A stretch of 64,000 nucleotides of DNA from NCBI GenBank assembly GCA_963816745.1, contig CAWFLQ010000013.1, positions 998,588 through 1,062,587 of the forward strand. The letters run 5' to 3'. Shown in pieces: positions 54,438 to 63,584 of this stretch. The notes beneath the pieces are model-generated. The model saw only the letters and a program-made list of their open reading frames with translations. It was not told the origin of the DNA and ran no database searches. The translations under genes and the position numbers were made by a program. Numbering within the stretch: position 1 is the first letter of the stretch; the number at the start of each line of letters is the position of its first letter. The DNA is from VAZQ01 sp963816745 (lineage in GTDB: Bacteria > Pseudomonadota > Alphaproteobacteria > Rhizobiales > Xanthobacteraceae).

Positions 54438-54851
54438 CTATTCCGCGATGCGCTCGATGAAGCGCGTCTTGATCGGCAGCTTGGCGGCCGCCAGCCCGAG
54501 CGCCTCGCGCGCGATCGCGATCGATACGCCGTCCACCTCGAACAGGATGCGCCCCGGCTTGACCCGGACGACCCAGAATTCCGGCGCGCCCTTGCCCGAG
54601 CCCATGCGCACTTCCAGCGGCTTCTTCGACACCGGCACATCCGGATAGACGCGAATCCAGACCCGTCCCGCGCGCTTCATGTGGCGCGTGAGCGCGCGGC
54701 GTGCCGCCTCGATCTGGCGCGCGGTGACGCGCTCCGGCTCGAGCGCCTTGAGCCCGAATTGACCGAACGCCAAGTCGATGCCCGCGGTCGCCAGGCCCTT
54801 GATGCGGCCCTTGTGCGCCTTGCGGAATTTCGTGCGCATCGGTTGCAGCAT
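54438..54851 (-). CDS. rplP: 50S ribosomal protein L16
   Basis: 137 aa; begins MLQPMRTKFRKAHKGRIKG and contains MKRAGRVWIRVYPDVPVSKK and RMGSGKGAPEFWV. Positions the A-site tRNA. Confidence 0.98.
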   Translation of the reverse strand: MLQPMRTKFRKAHKGRIKGLATAGIDLAFGQFGLKALEPERVTARQIEAARRALTRHMKRAGRVWIRVYPDVPVSKKPLEVRMGSGKGAPEFWVVRVKPGRILFEVDGVSIAIAREALGLAAAKLPIKTRFIERIAE

Positions 54852-54898
54852 GGCTTATCGCCTTCCTTAATCCTCGATCTCGTCCCTGAATCTTGCGC

Positions 54899-55597
54899 TC
54901 AAGGAGCGTCGCGACGCGGACGCCCCGCCTCGCCTTCCGCCATCTTCTTGTCCTGCGCCATCGGGTCGTGCTCCATGATCTCGCCCTTGAAGATCCAGAC
55001 CTTCACGCCGCAGGTGCCGTAGGTGGTGAACGCGGTGGCCACGCCGTAGTCGACGTCGGCGCGCAGGGTGTGCAGCGGCACGCGGCCCTCGCGATACCAC
55101 TCCATGCGCGCGATCTCGGCGCCGCCGAGGCGTCCCGAGCAATTGATGCGGATGCCGCCGGCGCCGAGCCGCATCGCCGACTGCACGGCGCGCTTCATGG
55201 CACGGCGGAAGGCGACGCGGCGCTCGAGCTGCTGCGCGATCAATTCAGCGACCAACTGGGCATCGAGCTCCGGCTTCCTGATCTCGACGATGTTGATCAC
55301 CACGTCGGACTGCGTGAGCTTGGTGACCTTCTTGCGCAGCTTCTCGATGTCGGCGCCCTTCTTGCCGATGACGACGCCCGGGCGCGCGGACTGGACGGTG
55401 ACGCGGCACTTCTTGTGCGGCCGCTCGATCACGATCTTCGAGACCGCCGCCTGCTTGAGATCCTTCATCAGCTCCTCGCGGATCTTCATGTCCTCGTGGA
55501 GCAGCTGGCCGTACTCGTTCTTGCCGGAGTACCAGCGCGAATCCCAGGTGCGATTGATGCCGAGCCGCAAGCCGATCGGATTGACCTTCTGACCCAT
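54899..55597 (-). CDS. rpsC: 30S ribosomal protein S3
   Basis: 232 aa from ATG 55597: MGQKVNPIGLRLGINRTWDS, KH domain PGVVIGKKGADIEKLRKKV and C-terminal domain GVKVWIFKGEIMEHDPM. Forms part of the mRNA entry helicase. Confidence 0.98.
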   Translation of the reverse strand: MGQKVNPIGLRLGINRTWDSRWYSGKNEYGQLLHEDMKIREELMKDLKQAAVSKIVIERPHKKCRVTVQSARPGVVIGKKGADIEKLRKKVTKLTQSDVVINIVEIRKPELDAQLVAELIAQQLERRVAFRRAMKRAVQSAMRLGAGGIRINCSGRLGGAEIARMEWYREGRVPLHTLRADVDYGVATAFTTYGTCGVKVWIFKGEIMEHDPMAQDKKMAEGEAGRPRRDAP

Positions 55598-55608
55598 CGG
55601 TCCACTCC

Positions 55609-55992
55609 TTATGAAGCCGCGGCCTCGACCTGACGCACGACGATGGTCAGGTTCGCGAACGGCTTGAAAATCCGGCCCATGCGGCCACGGCCGCGGGGGT
55701 GAAAGCGCTTGATCACGATCGCCTTGCCGACATGCGCCTCGGCGACGACGAGATCGTCGACGTCGAGCTCGTGATTGTTCTCGGCGTTGGCGATCGCCGA
55801 TTCCAGGCATTTGCGCACGTCGCGGGCGATGCGCTTGCGCGAGAATTCGAGATCGGCGAGCGCGGTCGCCACCTTCTTGCCGCGGATGAGTTGCGCGACG
55901 AGATTGAGCTTCTGCGGGCTCACCCGCAGCATGCGGGCGACCGCCTTCGCCTCATTCTCGGAAAGCGCGCGTTCGCGTCGCTTCTTGCTCAT
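55609..55992 (-). CDS. rplV: 50S ribosomal protein L22
   Basis: 127 aa; VARMLRVSPQKLNLVAQLIR and the tunnel-loop region RFHPRGRGRMGRIFKPFA. The loop lines the exit tunnel and bears macrolide-related positions. Confidence 0.98.
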   Translation of the reverse strand: MSKKRRERALSENEAKAVARMLRVSPQKLNLVAQLIRGKKVATALADLEFSRKRIARDVRKCLESAIANAENNHELDVDDLVVAEAHVGKAIVIKRFHPRGRGRMGRIFKPFANLTIVVRQVEAAAS

Positions 55993-56009
55993 GTCCGTTC
56001 CCTCGCGCC

Positions 56010-56339
56010 TCAGGTACCGCCGCCGGCCGGAGCAGCCGCCGGCGCCGCCGCGGCGGGACCCGACGATCGCTTGGCCTTGCGGTCCGACGAATGGCCGTAG
56101 AACATCCGCGTCGGCGAGAATTCTCCGAACTTGTGACCGACCATCTCCTCGGTTACCAGCACCGGGATGTGCTTCTGCCCGTTGTAGACGCCGAACGTCA
56201 GCCCGACGAACTGCGGCAGGATGGTCGAGCGCCGGCTCCATATCCTGATCATCTCGTGGCGGCCGGACGAACGCGAGGCCTCCGCCTTCTTGAGCAGATA
56301 GCCGTCGACGAACGGGCCCTTCCAAATCGAACGCGCCAT
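56010..56339 (-). CDS. rpsS: 30S ribosomal protein S19 with Ala/Pro tail
   Basis: 109 aa; MARSIWKGPFVDGYLLKKAE, SRRSTILPQFVGLTFGVYNG and GHKFGEFSPTRMFYGHSSD are standard. An extra C-terminal stretch of about 17 residues (AAAAPAAAPAGGG) is beyond the usual 92 aa. Confidence 0.97.
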   Translation of the reverse strand: MARSIWKGPFVDGYLLKKAEASRSSGRHEMIRIWSRRSTILPQFVGLTFGVYNGQKHIPVLVTEEMVGHKFGEFSPTRMFYGHSSDRKAKRSSGPAAAAPAAAPAGGGT

Positions 56340-56353
56340 GATGCCGTCCTCGT

Positions 56354-57193
56354 CTATTTCTTCTTCTTCCGCGCGTGGCGGCTCGAAATGATGAACTTGG
56401 TGGTGGACTTGTTCTTGCGGGTCTTCTTGCCCTTGGTCGGGAAGCCCCAGGGCGTCACCGGATGGCGGCCGCCCGAGGTGCGGCCTTCGCCGCCGCCATG
56501 GGGATGGTCGATCGGGTTCATCGTCACGCCGCGATTGTGCGGCATGCGCCCCATCCAGCGCTTGCGCCCGGCCTTGCCGATCGAGACGTTCATGTTGTCG
56601 GGGTTGGACACCGCGCCGATCGTCGCCATGCAGCGACCGTGCACGAGCCGCTGCTCGGCCGAGTTGAGCCGCAGGATGACGTAGTCGCCGTCGCGGCCCA
56701 CGATCTGGGCATAGGTTCCGGCCGAGCGCGCGATCTGCCCGCCCTTGCCGATCTTGATCTCGACATTGTGCACGATCGTGCCGATCGGGATGTTGCCGGC
56801 CGGCATGGCGTTGCCGGGCTTGACGTCCGCGTGCTCGCCGGCGACGACGGTGTCGCCCGGAGAGAGCCGCTGCGGCGCCAGGATATAGGCGAGCTCGCCA
56901 TCCTCGTACTTGATCAGCGCGATAAAGCCGGTGCGGTTGGGATCGTACTCGATGCGCTCGACCTTGGCCGGCATGTCGAACTTGCGGCGCTTGAAGTCGA
57001 TCTTGCGATACGCCTTCTTGTGGCCGCCGCCGCGGAAGCGCACGGTGATGCGGCCGTTGTTGTTGCGCCCGCCGCTCGAGTGCTTGCCCTCGGTCAACGA
57101 CTTGACCGGCGCGCCGCGATAAAGGCCGGAACGATCGACCAGAACGAGCTGGCGCTGGCTCGGCGTGACCGGGTTGTAGGATTTGAGTGCCAT
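56354..57193 (-). CDS. rplB: 50S ribosomal protein L2
   Basis: 279 aa; contains GRNNNGRITVRFRGGGHKKA, the RNA-binding core and the conserved MNPIDHPHGGGEGR near the peptidyl transferase centre. Full length. Confidence 0.98.
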   Translation of the reverse strand: MALKSYNPVTPSQRQLVLVDRSGLYRGAPVKSLTEGKHSSGGRNNNGRITVRFRGGGHKKAYRKIDFKRRKFDMPAKVERIEYDPNRTGFIALIKYEDGELAYILAPQRLSPGDTVVAGEHADVKPGNAMPAGNIPIGTIVHNVEIKIGKGGQIARSAGTYAQIVGRDGDYVILRLNSAEQRLVHGRCMATIGAVSNPDNMNVSIGKAGRKRWMGRMPHNRGVTMNPIDHPHGGGEGRTSGGRHPVTPWGFPTKGKKTRKNKSTTKFIISSRHARKKKK

Positions 57194-57206
57194 TTGCGCC
57201 GCTCCC

Positions 57207-57507
57207 TTACAGTCCCGTGGTCACGTCGATGCTGTGACCCTCTTCGAGGGTCACGATCGCGCGCTTGACCGGCGACTGCGTCGCCCACGGTCCCCTTGAC
57301 GGCCTTGACCTTGCCTTTGCGGATATGGGTGTTGACGCTCTTCACCTTGACGTCGAAGAGCTTCTCCACCGCCTCCTTGATCTGCGGCTTGGTGGCGTGC
57401 CGGGCGACCTTGAACATCACCTTGCTGTGCTCGGAGCCGAGCGTCGCCTTCTCGGTGATGACCGGCGAGATGATCACGTCGTAGTGGCGCGGATCGGTTG
57501 TGCTCAT
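57207..57507 (-). CDS. rplW: 50S ribosomal protein L23, one frameshift
   Basis: Exit-tunnel docking site for trigger factor and SRP. MSTTDPRHYDVIISPVITEK and KVKSVNTHIRKGKVKAVKGT are clear. The frame breaks near 57282, after KGTVG; removing one base gives QSPVKRAIVTLEEGHSID-type C-terminus and a 99-aa protein. The start overlaps the rplD stop (ATGA). Probably a sequence error. Confidence 0.93.
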
Positions 57508-58125
57508 TTGAAGCGCGCCTCCAACGCTTCCAGCGCCGACTTGGTCAGCACCAGCATCTGCCGCCGCAGGATGTCGTAGACGTTGATGCCCTGCACCGGC
57601 AGCACGTCGATGTTCGGGATATTGCGCGCGGCGAGCGCAAAACTCTGCGTCGACCGCGGCGCCGTCGATGATGAGCGCGCTCTTGAGGCCGAGCTTGTCG
57701 AAGCTCTTCTGCAGCGCGCCGGTCTTGCCGTCCTTCACGCTCGCCTTGTCGAGCACGATGATGCCACCGTCCTTGGCCTTGGCGGACAAGGCGTGCTTGA
57801 GGGCGAGCGCACGCACCTTCTTGGGCAGGTCGATCGCGTGGCTGCGCGGGGTCGGGCCGAACGACCGTCCGCCGCCGCGGAAGAGATTGACCTTGGCGGG
57901 CCCGTGACGGGCCGAGCCGGTGCCCTTCTGCCGGTACATCTTCTTGCCGGTGCGATTGATCTCGGCGCGGTTCTTGACGTCGTGCGTGCCGCGCTGGCGC
58001 TTGGCGAGCTGCCAGCGCACGCAGCGGTGCAGGATGTCGGAGCGCGGCTCGAGGCCGAAGATCGCGTCCGGCAGATCGACCGAGCCCGCCGCCTTGCCGT
58101 CGAGCGACATGATCTTCAGTTCCAT
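57504..58125 (-). CDS. rplD: 50S ribosomal protein L4, one frameshift
   Basis: MELKIMSLDGKAAGSVDLPD, then KNRAEINRTGKKMYRQKGTG and the tunnel-loop region GSARHGPAKVNLFRGGGRSF. The frame breaks in an A4 run at 57639-57642 (T4 on the coding strand) after DAEF; one T less restores ALAARNIPNIDVLPVQGINV to the end ALEALEARFK (206 aa). Homopolymer miscount is the simplest cause. Confidence 0.93.
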
Positions 58126-58126
58126 G

Positions 58127-58861
58127 TCACGCACCCTCCTTCTCGGCGGGCTGCGAACCAGCTTCGCCGGCCGACGCCGCGCTATCGGGCAGCCGGAACT
58201 TGCCGGGCTTGGGCGCATCCTTCGGCAGCTTCTTCTTCACCGCGTCGCGCAGCGTGATCCAGCCGCCCTTGGCGCCGGGCACGGCGCCCTCGACCAGGAT
58301 GAGGCCGCGCTCGACGTCGGTCTGCACCACCTTGAGATTGAGCGTGGTGACGCGATCGACGCCCATATGGCCCGGCATCTTCTTGTTCTTGAAGGTCTTG
58401 CCCGGGTCCTGGCGGCCGCCGGTCGAGCCGATCGAGCGATGCGAGACCGACACGCCGTGCGAGGCACGCAGGCCACCGAAGTTCCAGCGCTTCATGCCGC
58501 CGGCGAAGCCCTTGCCGATCGAGGTTCCGGTCACATCGACGAACTGGCCGACGACGAAATGATCGGCAGTGATCTCGGCGCCGACCGGAATCAGGTCGCC
58601 TTCGTCGACGCGGAATTCGGCGAGCTTGCGCTTGGGCTCGACCTTGGCGACGGCGAAATGGCCGCGGTCCGCCTTGGTCAGATTCTTGGGCTTGCGGGTG
58701 CCGGAGCCGAGCTGCAGCGCCACGTAGCCGTTCTTGTCCTTGGTACGGTGGGCGACGACCTGGCAATTGGCGAGCCGCAGCACCGTTACCGGCACGTGCT
58801 CGCCTCCGTCCGTAAAGACGCGGGTCATCCCGACCTTCTGTGCGATCACACCGGAACGCAT
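58127..58861 (-). CDS. rplC: 50S ribosomal protein L3
   Basis: 244 aa; MRSGVIAQKVGMTRVFTDGG, GKGFAGGMKRWNFGGLRASH and RSIGSTGGRQDPGKTFKNKK are L3 signatures. The last 20 residues (AGEAGSQPAEKEGA) are a polar tail. One base separates it from rplD. Confidence 0.98.
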   Translation of the reverse strand: MRSGVIAQKVGMTRVFTDGGEHVPVTVLRLANCQVVAHRTKDKNGYVALQLGSGTRKPKNLTKADRGHFAVAKVEPKRKLAEFRVDEGDLIPVGAEITADHFVVGQFVDVTGTSIGKGFAGGMKRWNFGGLRASHGVSVSHRSIGSTGGRQDPGKTFKNKKMPGHMGVDRVTTLNLKVVQTDVERGLILVEGAVPGAKGGWITLRDAVKKKLPKDAPKPGKFRLPDSAASAGEAGSQPAEKEGA

Positions 58862-58896
58862 TTGCGTAGTCCCTTATCTTCCTCGTCCGGCCCAGC

Positions 58897-59205
58897 TCAG
58901 AGCTTGATCTCGACGTCGACGCCGGCGGCAAGATCGAGCTTCATCAGCGCGTCCACCGTCTGCGGCGTCGGATCGACGATATCGAGCAGGCGCTTGTGCG
59001 TGCGCATCTCGAACTGCTCGCGGCTTTTCTTGTCGATATGCGGCGAACGGTTGACCGTGAATTTCTCGATCCTGGTCGGCAGCGGAATCGGGCCGCGCAC
59101 CTGTGCACCGGTGCGCTTCGCGGTCGCCACGATCTCGCGCGTCGACGCATCGAGGATGCGGTGATCGAACGCCTTGAGCCGGATCCGGATGTTCTGGCCG
59201 TTCAT
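58897..59205 (-). CDS. rpsJ: 30S ribosomal protein S10
   Basis: 102 aa from ATG 59205 (MNGQNIRIRLKAFDHRILDA), with RGPIPLPTRIEKFTVNRSPH and the IDKKSREQFEMRTHKRLL loop. Also the NusE partner of NusB in antitermination. First gene of the S10 unit; a hairpin separates it from tuf. Confidence 0.98.
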   Translation of the reverse strand: MNGQNIRIRLKAFDHRILDASTREIVATAKRTGAQVRGPIPLPTRIEKFTVNRSPHIDKKSREQFEMRTHKRLLDIVDPTPQTVDALMKLDLAAGVDVEIKL

Positions 59206-59224
59206 GACCTTATTGCTCCATGGC

Positions 59225-59244
59225 AAAGGGGCGCCAAGCGCCCC
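59225..59244 (-). terminator. Hairpin with short T-run between tuf and rpsJ
   Basis: On the coding strand GGGGCGC-TTG-GCGCCCC followed by TTTG, located between the tuf stop and the rpsJ start. It could be a partial terminator or processing site that separates the str-type unit from the S10 unit. Confidence 0.5.
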
Positions 59245-59256
59245 CTGCCCCTTCCC

Positions 59257-60465
<1,209 letters not shown>

Positions 60466-60511
60466 GGGACTCTCCGTTACGGTCCTCTCGTGATCTCTTG
60501 TCTCTAGCGCG

Positions 60512-62596
60512 TCAGGCGAACTTCGCCTGGATCTCCTCGGCGACCGCCCGCGGCACTTCCTCGTAGTGATCGAATTGCATGGTGAAGTTGGCGCGCCCCT
60601 GCGACATCGAGCGCAGATTGCTCACATAGCCGAACATGTTGGCGAGCGGCACCATCGCGTTGACGACGTTGGCGTTGCCGCGCATGTCCTGACCCGAAAT
60701 CTGCCCGCGCCGCGAATTGAGGTCGCCGATGACGGAGCCGGTATAGTCCTCCGGCGTTACCACCTCGACCTTCATGATCGGCTCGAGCAGCACGGGCGAG
60801 CCCTTCTGCAGGGCCTCGCGCAGCGCCGCGCGCGCGCAGATCTCGAAGGCGAGCGCCGACGAATCGACGTCGTGGTACTTTCCGTCGATCAGCGTCACCT
60901 TCAGATCGACTACCGGGAAGCCGGCGAGCACGCCGGATCCGAGAACGGATTCAAGACCCTTCTCGACGCCGGGGATGTATTCCTTCGGCACCGCGCCGCC
61001 GACGATGTCGTTCTCGAACTCGAAGCCGCCAGCCGGCGGCAACGGTTCGACGACGATCTTGACCTGGGCGAACTGGCCAGTGCCGCCGGTCTGTTTCTTG
61101 TGCTGGTAGTCGACGGTCACCTTCTTCGTGATCTTCTCTCGATAGGCGACCTGCGGCGCGCCGATATTGGCTGCTACGTTGTAGGTGCGTTTGAGGATGT
61201 CGACCTTGATGTCCAGGTGCAGCTCGCCCATGCCCTTGAGAATGGTCTGGCCGGATTCCTGATCGGTATGCACGCGGAACGACGGATCCTCGGCCACCAG
61301 CTTGGCCAGCGCGACTCCGAGCTTCTCCTGGTCCGCCTTCGACTTCGGCTCGATCGCGATCTCGATCACCGGGTCGGGGAACTCCATCTTCTCCAGGATC
61401 ACCGTCTTCTGCGCATCGCACAGCGTGTCGCCGGTGCGCACCTCCTTGAGGCCCGCAAGCGCCACGATGTCGCCGGCATGAGCCTCCTTGATGTCCTCGC
61501 GATTGTTCGCGTGCATCAGGAGCATGCGGCCGATGCGCTCCTTGCGATCCTTGGTGGAGTTGATGACGCCGGTGCCGCTTTCGAGCCGGCCGGAATAGAT
61601 GCGGCTGAAGGTGATGGTGCCGACGTAGGGGTCGTCCATGATCTTGAAGGCGAGCATCGCCAGCGGCTCGCTGTCGGACGGCAGGCGCACGACCTCGTTG
61701 CCCTTGCTGTCGATGCCCTTGATCGGCGGCACGTCGAGCGGCGACGGCAGATAGTCGACGACCGCATCGAGCAGCGGCTGCACGCCCTTGTTCTTGAAGG
61801 CAGAACCGCACAGAACCGGAAAGAACGCACCGGTGATCACGGCCTTACGGATGAGCCGCTTGAGGGTTGCCTCGTCGGGCTCCTTGCCCTCGAGATAGGC
61901 CGTCGTCGCGTCATCATCGAGCTCGACCGCGGCCTCGACCATCTTCTCGCGATATTCCTTGGCCTGATCGAGCATGTCGGCGGGAATCTCGATGTCGTGA
62001 TAGTCAGCGCCGAGATTCTCGTCGTCCCACACCACGCCCTTCATGCGCACGAGATCGACGATACCCTTGAACTGCTGCTCGGCGCCGATCGGAAGCTGGA
62101 TCGCCACCGGCTTGGCGCCGAGCCGATCGACGATATCCTTGAGGCACTGGAAGAAGTCCGCGCCGATCTTGTCCATCTTGTTGGCGAAGACGATGCGCGG
62201 GACCTTGTATTTGTCGCCCTGGCGCCAGACCGTCTCGGTCTGCGGCTCGACGCCCTGATTGCTGTCGAGCACGCATACCGCGCCGTCGAGCACGCGCAGC
62301 GAGCGCTCGACCTCGATGGTGAAATCGACGTGTCCGGGCGTGTCGATGATGTTGAGCCGATGCTTTTTGGTGTCAGTCGGCCAGAACGCCGTGGTCGCAG
62401 CCGAGGTAATGGTGATGCCGCGCTCCTGCTCCTGCGCCATGAAGTCCATGGTCGCGGCGCCCTCGTGCACCTCGCCGATCTTGTGGCTCTTGCCGGTGTA
62501 ATAGAGGATCCGCTCGGTCGTCGTCGTCTTGCCGGCATCGATGTGGGCCATGATGCCGAAGTTGCGGTAGTCCTCGATGGGATGACTGCGGGGCAT
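60512..62596 (-). CDS. fusA: Elongation factor G
   Basis: 694 aa translocase GTPase. G1 AHIDAGKTTTTERIL, switch I ERGITITSAATT, G3 DTPGHVDFT, G4 NKMDKIG, and domains II-V including the domain IV segment and GYVSNLRSMSQGRANFTMQF. Normal in all motifs, in contrast to the neighbouring tuf. Confidence 0.98.
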   Translation of the reverse strand: MPRSHPIEDYRNFGIMAHIDAGKTTTTERILYYTGKSHKIGEVHEGAATMDFMAQEQERGITITSAATTAFWPTDTKKHRLNIIDTPGHVDFTIEVERSLRVLDGAVCVLDSNQGVEPQTETVWRQGDKYKVPRIVFANKMDKIGADFFQCLKDIVDRLGAKPVAIQLPIGAEQQFKGIVDLVRMKGVVWDDENLGADYHDIEIPADMLDQAKEYREKMVEAAVELDDDATTAYLEGKEPDEATLKRLIRKAVITGAFFPVLCGSAFKNKGVQPLLDAVVDYLPSPLDVPPIKGIDSKGNEVVRLPSDSEPLAMLAFKIMDDPYVGTITFSRIYSGRLESGTGVINSTKDRKERIGRMLLMHANNREDIKEAHAGDIVALAGLKEVRTGDTLCDAQKTVILEKMEFPDPVIEIAIEPKSKADQEKLGVALAKLVAEDPSFRVHTDQESGQTILKGMGELHLDIKVDILKRTYNVAANIGAPQVAYREKITKKVTVDYQHKKQTGGTGQFAQVKIVVEPLPPAGGFEFENDIVGGAVPKEYIPGVEKGLESVLGSGVLAGFPVVDLKVTLIDGKYHDVDSSALAFEICARAALREALQKGSPVLLEPIMKVEVVTPEDYTGSVIGDLNSRRGQISGQDMRGNANVVNAMVPLANMFGYVSNLRSMSQGRANFTMQFDHYEEVPRAVAEEIQAKFA

Positions 62597-62627
62597 GCGA
62601 ATTAGGTCCTCGATCTCTAGTTGGCCG

Positions 62628-63098
62628 TCACCAGCGGTAGTGCGAAAATGCCCGATTGGCTTCGGCCATGCGGTGCGTGTCCTCGCGCTTCTTGACGGCG
62701 TTCCCCCGGCTGTTGGACGCGTCGAGCAGCTCGGCCGAGAGCCGCTCCGTCATCGTCTTCTCGTTGCGCTCGCGCGCGGCCGCGATGATCCAGCGAATGC
62801 CGAGCGCCTGCCGGCGGACGGTGCGCACCTCGACCGGCACCTGATATGTGGCGCCGCCGACGCGTCGCGAGCGCACCTCGATCGACGGCATCACATTGTC
62901 GAGCGCCTGCTCGAACACCGAGACCGGGTTCTGCTTGGTCTTGCCCTCGATGATCTCGAGCGCGCCATAGACGATGCTCTCGGCCACCGACTTCTTGCCG
63001 GCGCGCATGATCGAGTTCATGAACTTCGAGACCACCAGGTTCCCGAATTTCGGGTCCGGGTTGATCTCTCGTTTCTCGGCACTGTGACGGCGGGACAT
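62628..63098 (-). CDS. rpsG: 30S ribosomal protein S7
   Basis: 156 aa; MSRRHSAEKREINPDPKFGN, RAGKKSVAESIVYGALEII and the usual C-terminus HRMAEANRAFSHYRW. Nucleates the 30S head. It lies 31 bp upstream of fusA. Confidence 0.98.
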   Translation of the reverse strand: MSRRHSAEKREINPDPKFGNLVVSKFMNSIMRAGKKSVAESIVYGALEIIEGKTKQNPVSVFEQALDNVMPSIEVRSRRVGGATYQVPVEVRTVRRQALGIRWIIAAARERNEKTMTERLSAELLDASNSRGNAVKKREDTHRMAEANRAFSHYRW

Positions 63099-63163
63099 CG
63101 CATTCGTCCTTGGTCGTTTCTACGTTCGTTTCGTGGCCAGTGGGCCGCGGTTTGTCTCTCGAG

Positions 63164-63193
63164 ATCCCCGATCGCGCTTCGCGCGTCGGGGAT
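63164..63193 (-). promoter_or_regulatory. Long inter-cistronic hairpin, rpsL-rpsG spacer
   Basis: ATCCCCGA-T-CGCGC pairs with GCGCG-TCGGGGAT around a TTC loop: 13 bp with one bulged base. No T-run. It may be a processing site or a protein-binding structure such as an S7 regulatory target, as S7 binds the rpsL-rpsG region in E. coli; that link is inference. Confidence 0.5.
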
Positions 63194-63200
63194 ACTACGC

Positions 63201-63224
63201 AAAACGACCCAATTACTTGGGTCG
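63201..63224 (-). terminator. Attenuator-like hairpin at the rpsL stop codon
   Basis: Coding-strand CGACCCAA-GTAA-TTGGGTCG followed by TTTT. The loop contains the rpsL TAA stop. A perfect 8-bp stem with a T4 run looks like a rho-independent terminator or attenuator between rpsL and rpsG; translating ribosomes would cover it. Confidence 0.6.
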
Positions 63225-63584
63225 CTTTGCTCCATACTTGGAGCGCCTCTGCTTGCGGTTCTTCACGCCTTGGGTGTCGAGCACGCCGCGCAGGATGTGG
63301 TAGCGCACGCCCGGCAGGTCTTTCACGCGGCCGCCGCGGATCATCACCACCGAGTGCTCTTGCAGATTGTGGCCCTCGCCCGGGATGTAGCCGATGACCT
63401 CGAAGCCGTTGGTGAGCCGCACCTTCGCAACCTTGCGCAAGGCCGAGTTCGGCTTCTTCGGCGTCGTCGTGTAGACGCGCGTGCACACGCCGCGCTTCTG
63501 CGGGCTCTGCTGCAAAGCCGGCACCTTCTTCTTCGCGTGCTGCGTGACGCGCGGCTTGCGGATCAGTTGGTTGATGGTCGGCAT
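63213..63584 (-). CDS. rpsL: 30S ribosomal protein S12
   Basis: 123 aa; MPTINQLIRKPRVTQHAKKK, TTPKKPNSALRKVAKVRLTN and RGGRVKDLPGVRYHILRG, with the wild-type Lys residues at both streptomycin-related loops. First gene of the ribosomal super-cluster in the window. Confidence 0.98.
   Translation of the reverse strand: MPTINQLIRKPRVTQHAKKKVPALQQSPQKRGVCTRVYTTTPKKPNSALRKVAKVRLTNGFEVIGYIPGEGHNLQEHSVVMIRGGRVKDLPGVRYHILRGVLDTQGVKNRKQRRSKYGAKRPK

Noticed and set aside
39000..57642. Programmed ribosomal frameshifting as the cause of the broken genes
   Set aside because: The shift points are at varied sites, lack slippery heptamers or downstream pseudoknots, and affect unrelated genes. Sequencing error explains all of them.
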